Shown here piece by piece: positions 25,331 to 38,300 of a stretch of DNA of 64,000 nt; within the stretch, counting starts at the first letter, position 1, and every line of letters starts with the position of its first letter. The position numbers were made by a program, and so were the translations under genes. The stretch spans positions 9,648,037 through 9,712,036 of the forward strand of contig BSYO01000004.1 in NCBI GenBank assembly GCA_033239525.1, written 5' to 3'. This DNA is from Nepenthes gracilis. Lineage: Eukaryota > Streptophyta > Magnoliopsida > Caryophyllales > Nepenthaceae. The notes under the pieces are model-generated. The model worked only from the letters and a program-made list of their open reading frames with translations, was not told where the DNA came from and searched no databases.

Positions 25331-26231
25331 GAGGTGGCAAATTCTTAACTACTTAAGGATGACTCACCACTTGCATGGAGGTGAATTGATGGTCCCTCAT
25401 TAAGCCACTTTTTAAAACTCTATTAGTGACTATTTGGATATTTATTAAACTTTTTAGAGTGTCAAGTGTCCCACTAAATTTAACCATGCAAAAATTATTT
25501 TTCTTTTATTTTTATTTGAGGGCCACGTTAGGTGTGTGTGTGTGGAGGGTGAGTCGTGGCCCCCCTCCCTCTCTTGCCCCACTAATTTCATTCTTTTTCC
25601 AATATTTTGTAAGTGTTAAAATTTAAAAAGGTGACATTTGTCCCTTAATAATCAATAAAATTTTAATTGTTAAGGGTATATTAAAATTGACTTAATTTAT
25701 TAAGGTGTTAGCTAGCCTCTTAATTTATACCTCCTCTAATCTTATTTAAGTGCATAAAATTTTATTTAGTTACTATCGGGTCGTTTTAAATATTAATTTT
25801 GATTATAAATTTTAGTTAAGTTACTGCTTGGAAGTTTCAACAGCTTTTGAACTAGTTTCGGATCAATCGGAATACTAATTTAATCAATTGAAATTTGTTC
25901 GGCTACAAATTAGGTCTATCAATTAAATTCTTATTTGATTGGAGTTATATTTAATCAATCGGGTTAAGTTCAGATACTAATTGGATGATAATTTGGCGAT
26001 CAGGCTCTCTTGTTGTCAATCGAAATTTATTTGATTTCTAACGATTGAGAATTCGCTAACTGAATTACTTTCCTATCGTTTATTTTATCTTTTATTGACC
26101 AAAAATTAAGTTGGTTTCCTTAATTAAATTTTCATTCCGTCTCAGGGTGAGTTTCTAACTTTGGGATTTTGCCGTTAATAAATATTAATTTTTCGAACAC
26201 TAGTTTAGCTAGCAAAATTATAGTAAAAAAA
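25331..26231. other. Unassigned sequence between gypsy remnants
   Basis: No gene was recognised. A GT repeat lies near 25533-25545. A cluster of short ATCAATCG/AATCGAAAT-like words runs from about 25860 to 26060. The segment may be the internal or U3 part of one of the flanking elements. Confidence 0.35.
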
Positions 26232-27780
26232 TCTTGATCTTTACATCATTTTTGAATGAGGACCTCAATTTTCTTTTGCAAAATCTAGCAATCCTCGGTG
26301 CTATAACCCAAAGATCGATGATAGGAACAGTATTTCGACAGGTCTCTTTCTTTTGGATTCTTCATTGGCTTTGGCCACTTTAAGAATTTCTCATTCCGAA
26401 TCTGTATTAACACGTTTATCGGAGTGTTATTTATAGGTGTAAGGTTCAATAGCCTATATTCCTTTTTTATACTAGGTTCTATCCTTAGGTTCTTCTTGAG
26501 ATCTCTGATGGACGAATTATCGCTACTTTTCTTTCCACCAGTGGGTTCTGAGTGGTGGTCTGCAAGCTCAAGTTTTTTCTCCTCATTAGCCTTGTCTGTG
26601 ATAATATATGATTGGATGATGGTCTCTATCTCAAGAAAAATCTTGGGTTTTTGTTGGACCAAATATTTAAAAAACTCATCCGACTGCATAGTTGCCACGA
26701 AGGAATTCAACTTTACTTTATTAGTAAGTTTTGATAACCCTTAGGCTTTTACGTTGAATTGGGTCAGGAAGTACTTTAAACTTTCATTTTGACCTTATCA
26801 GATGTGGATAAGATGTCATGATTGCTTTTCTTTCCTTTTACTGGAGGCAAATTGCGATAGAAATTTATTAGCCATTTCTTAAAATAATTGAATCGAATTT
26901 GATGCTAACCGATAAAATCAAATATGCGCATCTCCTTCCACAGTTAAATGGAAGTAGAGATATAAGGCCGGATCATCTAGGCCCTGGAATCCTAATTAAG
27001 TTCAGAAATGATCCATAGGATTAGAAATTCTATCGTAAGGTTTCAGAGTTGGCATTTTGAATTCGAGAGAGAATCGATGCATCGTTATCTCCCTTGTAAA
27101 TGAGTATTTGTCTAAGTTGGCCAAAATGTCTGACTGTGTTTTCTTGGAACAATTGTTTAATTTTTTTTAATTCTTTCCTCCATCTAAGAGGTGGAGGCGA
27201 TCCTCTTTATATTAAGGAACGTTCTCAATTTCTAGTGATTTTTGAATACATGAAGAGCCTGGTGGCTCAAAGGATTTCTCAGGAGGCTCCTACATGAAGC
27301 CTTATCTCGAACCAAAGGTTTTCCTTCGTCTTGAGAACAATGTGGATTTCACTATTTAGGGCTTTCTTCCGAGGCTTCAAAGTTGAGCTGACCTTCAAGC
27401 CAGGTTAGGATTCTTTCATTTGGGATTTCTCAAGCTTCTGGAGTTCTTGGGTTGTGGAGTTATCCCCTATGAAAAAAACGTTTTCCTTTGGTTCTTCCTT
27501 TTGGAAGTGGGGACTTGTGAATTTCGGGTTGGAGCCCCCAGTGGATATTCCTCTAGTCTAATTCAGAGAGATTTAACTATCTTGGATATGAAGTCAACCT
27601 AAGTCGCAAGCCTCTCGCCGTTTATAGCAATGGACAGATGAACACCCTGCAAGAACCCACTATCGGGTTGTCATCATGAGAGATGATATTCTTAGGTAAG
27701 CCCAATTGGACTCTGGTGTTAACCATGCTTGTTTTGTTATAGTGGCATAAGGTGATTTTTGATAAAAATGGATAGTTTTA
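26232..27780 (-). pseudogene. Degenerate Tat-type gag
   Basis: The open stretch 26285-26710 (minus) encodes a gag segment clearly related to the GC-rich Tat element at 37390-38290. It has SDEFFKYLVQQKPKIFLEIE and IIQSYIITDKANEE where the other has AGDFFKHLSHQRPQTFREAE and IARAYITAEEANEA. It continues with RNEKFLKWPKP and ends CSYHRSLGYSTEDC, a Tat-type zinc motif. Towards 27780 the N-terminal part is broken by stops and indels. Pol is absent, so this is a truncated element. The primer-binding site at 27783-27800 lies directly upstream, which confirms the orientation. Confidence 0.75.
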
Positions 27781-27782
27781 CA

Positions 27783-27800
27783 TTCCCACAGACGACGCCA
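27783..27800 (-). other. Primer-binding site of the degenerate Tat element
   Basis: The minus strand reads TGGCGTCGTCTGTGGGAA. It is identical over 18 bases to the site at 36775-36792 in the complete Tat element, although the two elements differ greatly in base composition and LTR. The TGGCG(C/T)CG start resembles the tRNA-Asp-type site used by Tat and Athila elements. Confidence 0.75.
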
Positions 27801-27962
27801 ATGATATATCTTGAGAATTCGAATTAATGTACGTATTAGGAAGTCACCTAATTTTGCCTGAATTTTCATTTAATAATAGGTTTAATTTTCGTATCTTTGA
27901 ATTTAAATCTTATACACCACAATAAAATAAATTAGAGGTATATAGGACTTGCTTACTGGTAT

Positions 27963-30374
27963 TGTGATAGACCGTATTTTCTGTCAAAAATTCAGTAAAA
28001 TTTCCTCTATAATATAACCGTCAAGTTGATACAAAATCTATACAATCACCTATACAACACATAATATATCGAATAATCCCAACAACCAACAACATACAAT
28101 ATCTACACAAAACTACACAGGATCCAAATTACCACTACTTAGTTGTAGCTCCAACATTATGTATCTATACACAGTGTTGGCCAAAGAGAGATGCCACTAG
28201 GTACCTGTAACAAATCACAATGTCTTGTGAAAATATAAATAATCCAAAAGATAATAAAAATTAAACTATCTAATTATTAGTTATTTGTACAATATATATC
28301 AATAAACCCAACTGAAATATAAAAGTATACATTTAATTACAATCTATAAGGTATAAGTCTTTTGATTTGATCTTCTGAATCCCAAGAAAGTCCACTTCTA
28401 ATTTCTATACTATCCCATCTGGTTTAACGAATCAGTGCTAAATTGGAGATAATGAGAAGTAAGGGTGAGCTAAAAAGCCCAACAAGTACACCATAACTAG
28501 GTCGGTAAGCAATATGAGCAAATAGAGCAGAAACATAAGCGAAATAGAGCAAAAAGGAGACATGATCATATTGTGGATGCACAAATATGAAATATAATCG
28601 AATGTGCTTTAGAATGTAATTGGTTTATTATATTTGTCCTTCTTTTCTTTGGAATGTGAATTATGCATTATTACTCATATTTGCGGATTAGAGTCAGTAG
28701 GCCTTATTAATAAAAGGTGCGAGACGACGAGAAAAAGGATCATGATATCCCACATGATCTAAAGTCACACTACATAATCAACATCAAATATCGATTGCCA
28801 ACATAGGCATCGATTGGCCAACATAGGCCGAGCACCACGTGGCATAGCACACGCTACCCTTACCTCTTGCGGTCCAGAGGCAGTCATTGTCCTTTCATAG
28901 TAATATCTTAATGTTTGACAAGAGCATCACTCGCTTCAATAAGCGGCCAGGATCGTCGCCAGAGTAACCTTAAGTCTTTACTATGATACTCATGTTATGC
29001 CCAAGAATATCACCCATCGTAATATAGTATATGGTTCTAATTTCATTATTCATATTCATTTGAGGGATAGTCCACCACATCCAATTCAATTCACATTATC
29101 TCCATTCGGGAGAATCAATCGTTCACATATCACATATCACATTGTGGACTTCTCTCTAATCATACATACGATTATTATCTTCCAACGGGATAGTTCATTC
29201 ATAATATCTCTAGTTCATTCACAATATTTTCAACCGGAAAATCAATTCAATCACATATTTAATTATTGGTTTCCCCCTCTGCATACTTTGTCCAATCTTA
29301 ATCTTTCATTCAGATTGAAATTTTTTCACGATTCAATTTGTATAAACAAATATCGTAAACGTAGGAGATTCTTATTACCGAGAGCCCAATTCGGTTTTAG
29401 GGCTTCTAGTTAACGATTATCTTTACAATTAGTTATTGAATATATTTTTCGGGATAAGCAATTAAATATATGTAATTATATATGCAAGTTAATTAACAAT
29501 TAAATATGCAAAAATTATACAAAATTCATCAAAGGCTCGGTAAACAGTTCACATGAACAGTACATGAAAGTGTATATCAGTTAATTCACTGAATTTCGGG
29601 TATCTAATGGATAATCTAACGAATCCAACACATGGGTAAACATATTCTCAAGTCAATTTATGCATCAATTTCAAATTTCGTGCTCAAACGAGGTCCGAGT
29701 GTGGATTTAGGGTATCACGAATAGAAATTCAGAATAAACTTCCAAATTAGGAATCCATTAGGTAAATTAACTTACATGGGATATGGATAATAATGTTCTA
29801 ATCTCAATTTATGCAAAAGTCTCAAAAATTGGAAGCCAAAATTATCCGCACATGGGTGAACAGTGCGCGCGACAATTAGGGTTTTCTAGTTGCGAAAATC
29901 GGATGAAAACTAAACAATTGGATATGGGATTCACATATATACATAATTAGACTATGGGTATTACATAACCATACATGGGTCAGGTATCAGGATAATAATA
30001 CCGGAAGGGGATCTAACGAAAATTAATAAGAATAGAAGAAAAGGGTATGGATGTATTTACCTCGATCTGATCTATCATTTCTCAAATTAGCTCTAGTTTG
30101 AAATCGGATCCGAAGGCCTCCATTTTTCCTCTTCTCTTTTGTGCGGTCTCTCTTCTCGCGACGGCCTCTGCGCACGCAGTCGATCCACCCGTGGCCACCG
30201 CCACCTTGCCCGCGTGCTGCTGTCGCTTGACAGCCATCGTTGACCACCGCCGACCACCGCACGCCGCCGGCCATGCCCACCACTGCCCCACCGTCATGGA
30301 AAAACCCTAACCCTCACGTCCTCCACTCTCCCCGATTGCTTCTCTCGTTTTTCTTCTGTTTCATGTTATTAACG

Positions 30375-30447
<73 letters not shown>

Positions 30448-30693
30448 TATATATATATACATACATACATACATACATATATATACATATATACATATAT
30501 TATTTTCTTTTAATCACAAAATTTAAATCGATATTCGGGCGATCGAACGAGCGCACCCCGAGTGTCGGCCCAACAATTTCAAATATTCTTAAAAATTTTT
30601 ATAATATTAAATTAATTTTTTATCATACCTAAATTATCAATAAATAAATAAATAAACCCAATTAAATTGAATAAAAATATTCAAAATATTACA
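27963..30693. mobile_element. Long TG...CA element nested in a Tat LTR
   Basis: This 2,731-bp unit starts TGTGATAGACCG and ends AAAATATTACA. Its flanks GGTAT (27958-27962) and TGTAT (30694-30698) are a 5-bp target duplication with one mismatch. Internal marks place it in the same family as 9272-11318 and 20341-22706: GGGTGAGCTAAAAAGCCCAA at 28464, GTCAGTAGGCCTTATTAA at 28693, and a CT- and GC-rich tract at 30110-30300. Frames across the GC-rich tract and the microsatellite are artefacts of composition. Confidence 0.7.
30378..30480. repeat. Compound microsatellite (TTA)n-(TA)n-(ACAT)n
   Basis: About 22 TTA units (30378-30444) are followed by a TA run and an ACAT run ending at 30480. Long Leu or Asn runs seen in translation here come only from the repeat. 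Confidence 0.95.
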
Positions 30694-30990
30694 TGTATAA
30701 CCTCCAACGCTCAAATTAGTGATCTTTCTATTTGAATTAAAAAGATGATAAGAAAATAAATACTAAAATTTGAAGAGGATGTGGATCAATTGGGCGACGC
30801 TTCTTTTTTGTGCAGTCAAACGATTGTGTATTTTTCTTCTCTTTTTTTCTCATCCCTATTTTTATTTAGGAAAAGACGTATTTATAACTCGAGTTTTACT
30901 CGATTGGTTAGCATTTGAATTCTTTACATGTATTAAGTGTCATTTCAGATTAATTAGGGGGATGTGTTATTTTTGGTGAGTAACACATGT

Positions 30991-33316
30991 CCTAATTTAA
31001 TGAGGTGGCTGCCTGGCCAATAATGATGAGGCAATTTCGGCCGTTCTTGGATCAACTCATTAATTGGCTAATGATTATCTTTTATTTTTTTTCATCTTAG
31101 GATAACGGATTGATCGAATTAGGTCTTTCATTTAATACCTCTGGAAGTTACTATTCGACATGCTGAATTTGGTTTCGCCATTTCTTTGTTTAGGCAACTT
31201 AGATTTTATACATTGATCCAAGTTTGCGTTGGGTCGATTCATCTTGGACTGTACCCTCATATATAAAATTAGATGGTTAAAATATTAAAAATAATCACAT
31301 ATTATTATTTAAAAATTATATTTCCATTGGCTATTATGGATCAATCATAACTAGGTTGAATTATTATGCTATTTTTAAATAATTTGCTCATGCTTATATC
31401 ACCTTGACCATAAAATTTATATACTGGTTAAATTTAAGCTCATAATATTCAAAATCAAACTCAAATTTATGGCCCAACTGTTGAATGGTCATTGCTAACT
31501 ATAATAAATTTAGAAACATTACAATAAAAATTAAAATTATATGTTAAATTATTACACGAGTAATGTTATATAGTTAAATTTAAATAATTTTTAATCACAT
31601 AATTTAATATCATATTTATATTTATTATACAGGCTTAATAATAAAGATAATAAATTAAATATTAAATCAAACTAAATGGATAAAAAAATATCCTATAAAT
31701 AGTCACGTATCATTTTTCTTTCTACATATCCCTTTGACATTATCAATCGTACGTAATATGTGAAATTATTATCATTATTTCTGGGTAACTTGCTCAGACT
31801 GATATCATCATTGTCATAATCCGATCGTACTTTTTGATGATTTAGTTGATAATATTAAAACTAATCAGTAATTACATTATATATATATTTATTATTATGA
31901 TATAATATATTTATTATTTGAACATATATTTATTAAATTTTTATTTATTTATAATTTTAATAAAATTTTTATTTTTAGTAACATATGACATAAACTACGT
32001 AAACTATAAATACAAAAGTCATCTTGACAAAGTCATCGTACTTCACAACGATTTGTGAAATATCTATATCTTAGTCTTCCAGTGCAATGTCCATTACTAC
32101 TTTAAAATATAATCACCTGACTATTAAAAAAAATTAGAAAAAATGTATAAATTAAATCTTTAGTAAATAATTATATAATTAGGAATAAAATAATTATAAA
32201 AAATAATATCATATATAAAATATAAGATATAATAATTAATAATATTATACATCATAATAATATATTATATCAAAAATAAATTCACAAAAAACATTTATAA
32301 TAATTATATTTCTATTACTATGAATTCGAGGCTATTTATACCCTATTAGTTGAGTAAGTTAATTCATATTTAAATTATTCATTATCAGGCCTTTATGTAA
32401 TGCTAAAAGCGTCTTATCAACGTTTATAGTCAGACCAATTATTGAATATCTCCTATTAACAATATAATGCTTTTAAATTTTATAGAAGAAATAAATATAT
32501 ATTTAAGATTAACATAATAATTTAAATATTAGATAATACGAATTATATTAAGATATTCTATCGTACGTATCATTCGAATAAAATAATTTTGACATATTTT
32601 TATTTACATGTTTATGAAATATAGAATGAAGTATTATACTATATAAACTATAATGTGAAATATGTAGGGTCTATATACCGATAATTTTATACTATTTTAA
32701 TGTGTAATTTTTTTTTCTATTTTATCAAAATTAGCTATTAAAAATAAAAGTGAAAATGAGAATTAAGAAAACATAAATAAGACAAAATATTAATATAATA
32801 TATTAGTATCAAATAAAAAAATTAAACAAGCATTTCATTATAGCCTTGTGTTGTTTATTTTTTAAAATATCAAAATTAAATTTATCCTTTTAAATTTATT
32901 AATTAAAATTTATCATAACATTTCACATGTTAATATTTACTAATGTCATAATTAAATAAGTGAAAACTAATTTATTATATTGAGTTATCTAAAAAAATAT
33001 ATATATATATAATATTTATATATCTGATACTCCAAATAATCATAAAAATATTTTTCTACTGTCAAATAATTAATTAGTATCCTCAAATAATCATTAAAAT
33101 ACCAAAAATACATTTATTTATCTTGTTTAAATGGGCATAGTGGCGCAAAAGAGGCATTCCCAGTTACGTTACACGTCCCAAAATCTGATCCCATTATTAA
33201 TAATTATTCAATATTAATAATTATCCAATTAATAATCTAATTACTTGTTCAATTAGTATTGGATATGAATTTTACGTTGATATTTCGACTGATCAAATAA
33301 AATAATATGATATAAA
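30991..33316. other. AT-rich intergenic sequence
   Basis: No gene or RNA was recognised. It is very AT-rich with many short TA runs, for example 32998-33011. Confidence 0.5.
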
Positions 33317-35320
33317 TGTAAGACCCAAATTGTCACGTCATCATGTGATTCTGATGCCGATTAAATCTTGACGTTAGACCTTACATAAGGAGTCTTGTCT
33401 TAATTGAAATAAAATCAAAGTAAACTGCTAAATATGCATAAATTCCAAAATTGTCCAACTGTTGGACATACTAATGTTTCACGACACTACGAACCATAAA
33501 ATAACATAACTCCATCCATGATTAAATGTTACTTCTTATATATAATAGTTGTCCAAATAAAATAAACATTAACCGTTGTCCGAAATTATAAATATAATAT
33601 TAGATTTTATCAAATTCTAAACTAACCCCTTTGATCTGATCTTTCTTTAAATCAAATCGTCTTACAAGTATCCAAACCATTCATTTGAAAGATTAGTTAA
33701 AAAAATGGAAAGTAAAAGTGAGTCAAAAACTAAGTAAGGTATATAATTTCATAATTTAACATATAACTTGTATTAAAAATATATATCAGAAGGAAGAATG
33801 CATCTGATTTAATGATATGCTATGAATTTTGATGATAATAAATAATTTACTTTTTAGATTTTTTTATCATATTTTTATTCAAACTTATATTATAAAATCA
33901 TATTCAATTATACATATTTTTAGGAACTAAGGACTAGTAGATCATTACCGACTAAAAAAATAGATAATCAAAGTTCGAGTTGTATTTCTTTTATATAATC
34001 AAAGGCCGTATACTACTATTCAAGATTAGTAAGTAAGCCGTTATACATATAACCCTATAGATAGGATCGAACATTACTTTCACTCACGGATGATATGTTC
34101 AAATTTCGATTAACATTATAATATATTAAAATATGTCATAATATATTACCCGATAAACTTATTACAATTGTTTGATATTTATAAAAACTTTATAAATTTA
34201 TTTATAATTTTATATTTTCTCAATTTGAAGAAAATATTCTTAAGTCTTAATATAATTATAAAATTTTTTTTTAAAAATAATTTTATCAATTATTAACATG
34301 CAATACTTAAATTTTCTACAGGAATTTAAATTATCAGTTTCTTTAACATGTAGAACTGCTCTTGGCAAAATAATACAAAGAAATTTAGCAAACAATATAA
34401 AAAAGTAGCAACAATATGGAATTTACAACATTTCATTTTATTAACCAATATGAAGGGCAATTATATGAAATTTCAGCACATGTTGAAAATTTTAATTAAG
34501 CTTTTAGAACATGTAGGAAGACTTATAAATAAATATCAAATATCAAAGATCATTATATTATAAATTCAGGATATGTATATGAGGTTATTGTAGAAAATAG
34601 TTGAACTATAAATAAATATGTATTTGGATATGAATTTCATGCATGATTTTAGAAAAATAGGGAGAATTTTATATGCATGTTAAATATAAATATCTTAATT
34701 ATAAAATCATGTAATGTATGAATATTTAAAAAAAAATACTCTAAAAACTTTTTAAAAAAAGAATAGTAATAAGGGAAAAAGCTTAGAATGTACTTATCTT
34801 AATTTAAATTACTAAATTCTTTTTTGGATTCACTTGAATTGAGCTTCTCTAGTTTCCTCTTTCTCTTTCTTTTCTTCTTCTTCTCTTTCATCTCTTAAAA
34901 TTCTAGAGAAAATGACTGAAAATTAGTCAGGCTCACTATTATAACAGTAGAGCATTCGAGCAGTAGTCGGGCACGCATTAGGCGCCATGACTAACACTGT
35001 GGCGCACGGGTACCTTCCAGCACAAACATTCTAGAAAGTGCGCTCGGACCTCCTTTAGAAGTACTTTGAGTACAAATATACTGGAAAGCGCACTCAAACT
35101 TTGATTAGGTGTCTATCAAATACGATTACCCAGTCCATCTCACACATTGCACGACCATCAGATACGGTCAGGTATCCATTAATTCAATGTGATTCGATCC
35201 AATTTTGACTTTGACACAATTTTTTTATCATTTAGTTTTAATTTTAATTATTTTAACTTGATTAATTACGATTATAATAAAATTTAAACTCGAACCTTAT
35301 ACTATCACAAAAGGAGACGC
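33317..35320. repeat. Worn member of the 2-2.7-kb TG...CA family
   Basis: It begins TGTAAGACCCAAATTGTCACG and contains family marks in the usual order: AAAGTGAGTCAAAAACTAAG near 33715, GGACTAGTAGATC near 33930, a CT-rich tract at 34846-34890, and a GCAC/GCGC-rich block at 34955-35100 comparable with 10980-11110. The right end near 35320 is not clear and no target duplication could be matched. Confidence 0.45.
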
Positions 35321-35775
35321 TTCCTTGCGTTGTAATGGCTCCCCACACTTTGAAAGTGCACACAAAGAATTCTAGCAGTAGCTGATGCCCCTTTTTCTGC
35401 CATTTTGACATCGAGTTTGAATTTTGCTCAAATTTAAATAGTTTACGAATCTTTGATACATTGAACTTGTTAGAAGCATCATGCGTGATTCTTTATACAT
35501 TTATTACAATCAAATTTTCGTATCAAATATTTTAAATCAATTCTCAATTTTATGAAATTTTTTGAACCCCCTATTTTTGCACTATTTTGGGATACCCCTT
35601 AAGTTCGGTCATGTAAAAAAAGATTTGATACAGAAATATGATTATTTAAAATACTAAAGAAATATAAAATTATAAAATTACTTATTAAAATTTATTATTT
35701 AATCTCTTTTACTTCCTCTTTTTATTGAATTTCTTCTCCTCCTACTATTTCACAAATTTTGCCTCTAATTTCTAT

Positions 35776-35780
35776 CATAT
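35776..35780. repeat. Target-site duplication CATAT, left
   Basis: CATAT lies immediately before the 5' LTR. The identical 5-mer follows the 3' LTR at 48763-48767, marking the integration site. Confidence 0.95.
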
Positions 35781-36773
35781 TGTTGGGTCCCATGTCTTGC
35801 CCATGAGACGGGCCCAGGCCCACGAAGCAGGTCGCGGCCCATGAGGAGATCAGAAGCCCACATGAGGCAGTTAGCCCAGCCCAAGGGCGGAGAGGCGAGA
35901 GTCCACGATGGAAGAAGCCAACGGAAACCTGCAGCGCAATAAATGCGTCATGGGAAAATAAAGTGGGAAAGGCGGAAGGCTAGCCAATAGAGGCGTGGTG
36001 GCGCGCGCCAACGCCACCTGGCTGCCCGTCTGCGCAGTGGCCAACCAATCCATGCTCGGGGAAAATCGGGCGTGGTCAATAACGCTCGGCGTGCCCAAAG
36101 ACGGTAGAATAGACAGCCGGGTGACCGGCGGTCCATGACAAAATACCGCCGACGCGATAGCCCAAGCAACGGGCGTTTTGGCGCCCAAGAGTCCAATGGG
36201 GTGAGGCGTATAAGAACCCTCACACCCCACAGAGGAGGGGACTTTTGGAACTTCTTTCGATCACTCACTTTTCGATCAACCTTAGATCTTTTCTGAACTC
36301 TGCTTCAAGCATCCTTGATCATCTACTTCCCTCTTCTCTAAAAACACAAGAGTGACGGGTCAAAGCAGAGCATTGACTCATCTAGCTAACTCGCTCACCA
36401 TCCCAGCATCCTCTGAGATCACGGGAAAGTTAGCCACCCATTCATGATCAACTTGGAAGCCAGACCTTCCATCACCTGCTCATTGCATTTCTCCACATCA
36501 CCGCACAAGCATCTCTTTCGCTTCACAGCATTTCTCCGCGCACCGCCTTAGCGTGCGTCATTTCCGTTTATTGCGGGAATTTGCTGACTTGAGCGTCGGA
36601 GCAGTCTCGGTGGGAGAAATCCTGCCGGACCCTTCACCTCTTGTTTGTTATTTGTGTTATGCAGGTCCAGGTTCACAGGGACGGAGACCGGACCCTTCTT
36701 CCGGAGCGACCGCACGCTTAGGAATCCCAAGGCTCCCTAATCCGTACGACAACCTTGGGCCCGGGACGCAACA
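35781..36773 (+). repeat. 5' LTR of the Tat element
   Basis: It starts TGTTGGGTCCCATG and ends GGGACGCAACA. It matches the 3' LTR closely over most of its length, but a block at about 35950-36165 and a short one at about 36433-36470 differ much more than the rest. It contains a CCAAT word and a TATA box. Confidence 0.96.
36208..36215 (+). promoter_or_regulatory. TATA box in the 5' LTR
   Basis: GTATAAGA lies 15 bases after CCAAT (36193-36197). The same arrangement is kept in the 3' LTR (TATA at 48198-48205). RNA would be expected to start near 36240, which divides U3 from R. Confidence 0.55.
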
Positions 36774-36774
36774 T

Positions 36775-36792
36775 TGGCGTCGTCTGTGGGAA
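36775..36792 (+). other. Primer-binding site of the Tat element
   Basis: TGGCGTCGTCTGTGGGAA begins two bases after the 5' LTR. Its first eight bases resemble the complement of tRNA-Asp 3' ends as used by Tat/Athila elements; the rest fits less well, so the tRNA is an inference. Confidence 0.7.
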
Positions 36793-36844
36793 ACTGACAA
36801 TAAGCCAAGTGTCTCTTTCCCATCCAGCAGCTAAACAACAGAAA

Positions 36845-38300
36845 ATGGTGAACACCCGAGCACAAGCTAGTGCTCCTGCGGTGGAAGCCACCGTCCAAGA
36901 CGAAGTTCCCCCCACGGGGAACCAAGCAAACAATCAACCAGAGCCTGACGTCCGCCGCCTGGCTACGGACGTAGATACTCTGAAGGAGATCCTCCTCGCC
37001 GTGTGCGCGAACACCAGGACTGCTTGGCCCGGGGCCGCTCCTCCAGCAGCCCAGGCCTCCACCTCCAAGAGAGAAAGGCGTCGAGAGGCCGCTCGCAGGA
37101 GGCGAGCTAACTGTCTCGACCGCGCGGCAGCCCAAGCTGCACCAAGTGAGGATGGCCAGAACGAGGCGGAGAGCCATCCCGCCGACGACGACTGGAAGGG
37201 CGCAACCCTCGTAACTCGCGCAACAACAGGAGGCCACCCGCCGCAGGCTCCAACGGCGAACGCGCCTCCCAGGCGGAGAGTCGCAACCCTCGACGAGCCC
37301 AGACGCACCTCCAGGGCAATACGGAGCTCCGTGACGTCCTCAATGCGCGGAGAGGCTCTACGGACCCCTCGACGGAGGAGAAAGTCAAGGTGTTGTGGGA
37401 CACCCTGCATAAGGAGAAACCCACGCCATCCTCCGCCGACCTCTGTAGATCGCCCTTCGCCATGGACTTGCGGACGCAGCCGTTGCCGAGCAAGTTCAAA
37501 ATACCGGTCCTGGAGAGATACGACGGAAGCAAGGACCCGATGGACCATCTCAACTGCTTACGCACCCACCTCTCTCTACAAGGGGCAAGCGAGGCCCTGA
37601 TGTGCCAGTGCTTCCCCGTCACCCTTAGGGGTGACGCGCTGCTCTGGTTCCACGGCCTCCCCCCGAACTCCATACTCTCGTTCGACGAGCTTGCCGACAG
37701 CTTCCTGAGCCAGTTCGCCTCCCGCAGAAGGGAGGAGAGACAACCCTGGCACCTGGTCCGCCTCCGACAAAGGCAAGATGAAAGCCTGGAAACGGTTCTG
37801 GACCGTTTCATCACTGAGGCGAGGTGGATCCCGCACCTCTCCGACGAGCTGAAGTTCAACGCCTTCGTCGCCACTCTGGCGGCGGGGGACTTCTTCAAAC
37901 ATCTGTCGCACCAGCGCCCTCAGACCTTCCGGGAGGCAGAGACCATTGCCCGGGCGTACATCACGGCCGAAGAGGCCAATGAGGCGAAGTGTCCCGAGCG
38001 AGCGGATCGGCCCCCGGAAGCCCCTCGAGCGTCGGGGAGGGAGAAAGAGGGACAGCGACAGCCGCCGCTTCTGAGCGCCGCAGGCAAAGAGCTGGCCCGG
38101 CCCTGGGCCCAAAAGGGATTACAGCAGGACCTCTCTGACCCCGCTAAACGACAGCCGCGCAAACATCCTGATGCAGATCCAGGATGAAAAATTCTTCAAG
38201 TGGCCAAAAACGCCCAAGGGTCCTGGCGGCAAATGGCGACTGCATTTGGCCGCACCACCACCGTCACTGGGGCACTCGACTGAGAACTGCCGCACCCTGC
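36845..38300 (+). pseudogene. gag of the Tat element (frameshifted)
   Basis: The reading frame opens at the ATG at 36845 (MVNTRAQASAPA) with a Lys/Arg/Glu-rich region. It shifts frame somewhere between about 37190 and 37390 and continues to 38187 with the plant retrotransposon gag domain (VLERYDGSKDPMDHL, ALLWFHGLPPNSI, FDELADSFLSQF). A second shift at about 38140-38171 leads into QDEKFFKWPKTP and a zinc motif that has lost its first cysteine and ends LGHSTENC at 38290. Gag forms the virus-like particle and binds RNA. The two shifts and the damaged zinc motif make this copy non-functional. Confidence 0.9.

Larger units (their letters stand above)
27802..30990 (-). repeat. 5' LTR of the degenerate Tat element, split by an insertion
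   Basis: The LTR starts next to the primer-binding site (plus-strand edge TGATATATCTTGAG at 27802). It runs to 27962, is interrupted by the element at 27963-30693, and resumes at 30694. Both parts match the uninterrupted fragment at 19314-19715, which gives independent support for the insertion. The outer end beyond about 30990 is not defined. Confidence 0.6.

Noticed and set aside
30240..30632. Frame encoding a long poly-Leu run, and poly-Asn on the other strand
   Set aside because: It is produced by the TTA microsatellite and GC-rich sequence inside a non-coding LTR-like element.
36934..38112. Long minus-strand frames opposite gag
   Set aside because: Mirror frames of GC-rich coding DNA; gag on the plus strand has recognisable domains and the minus products do not.
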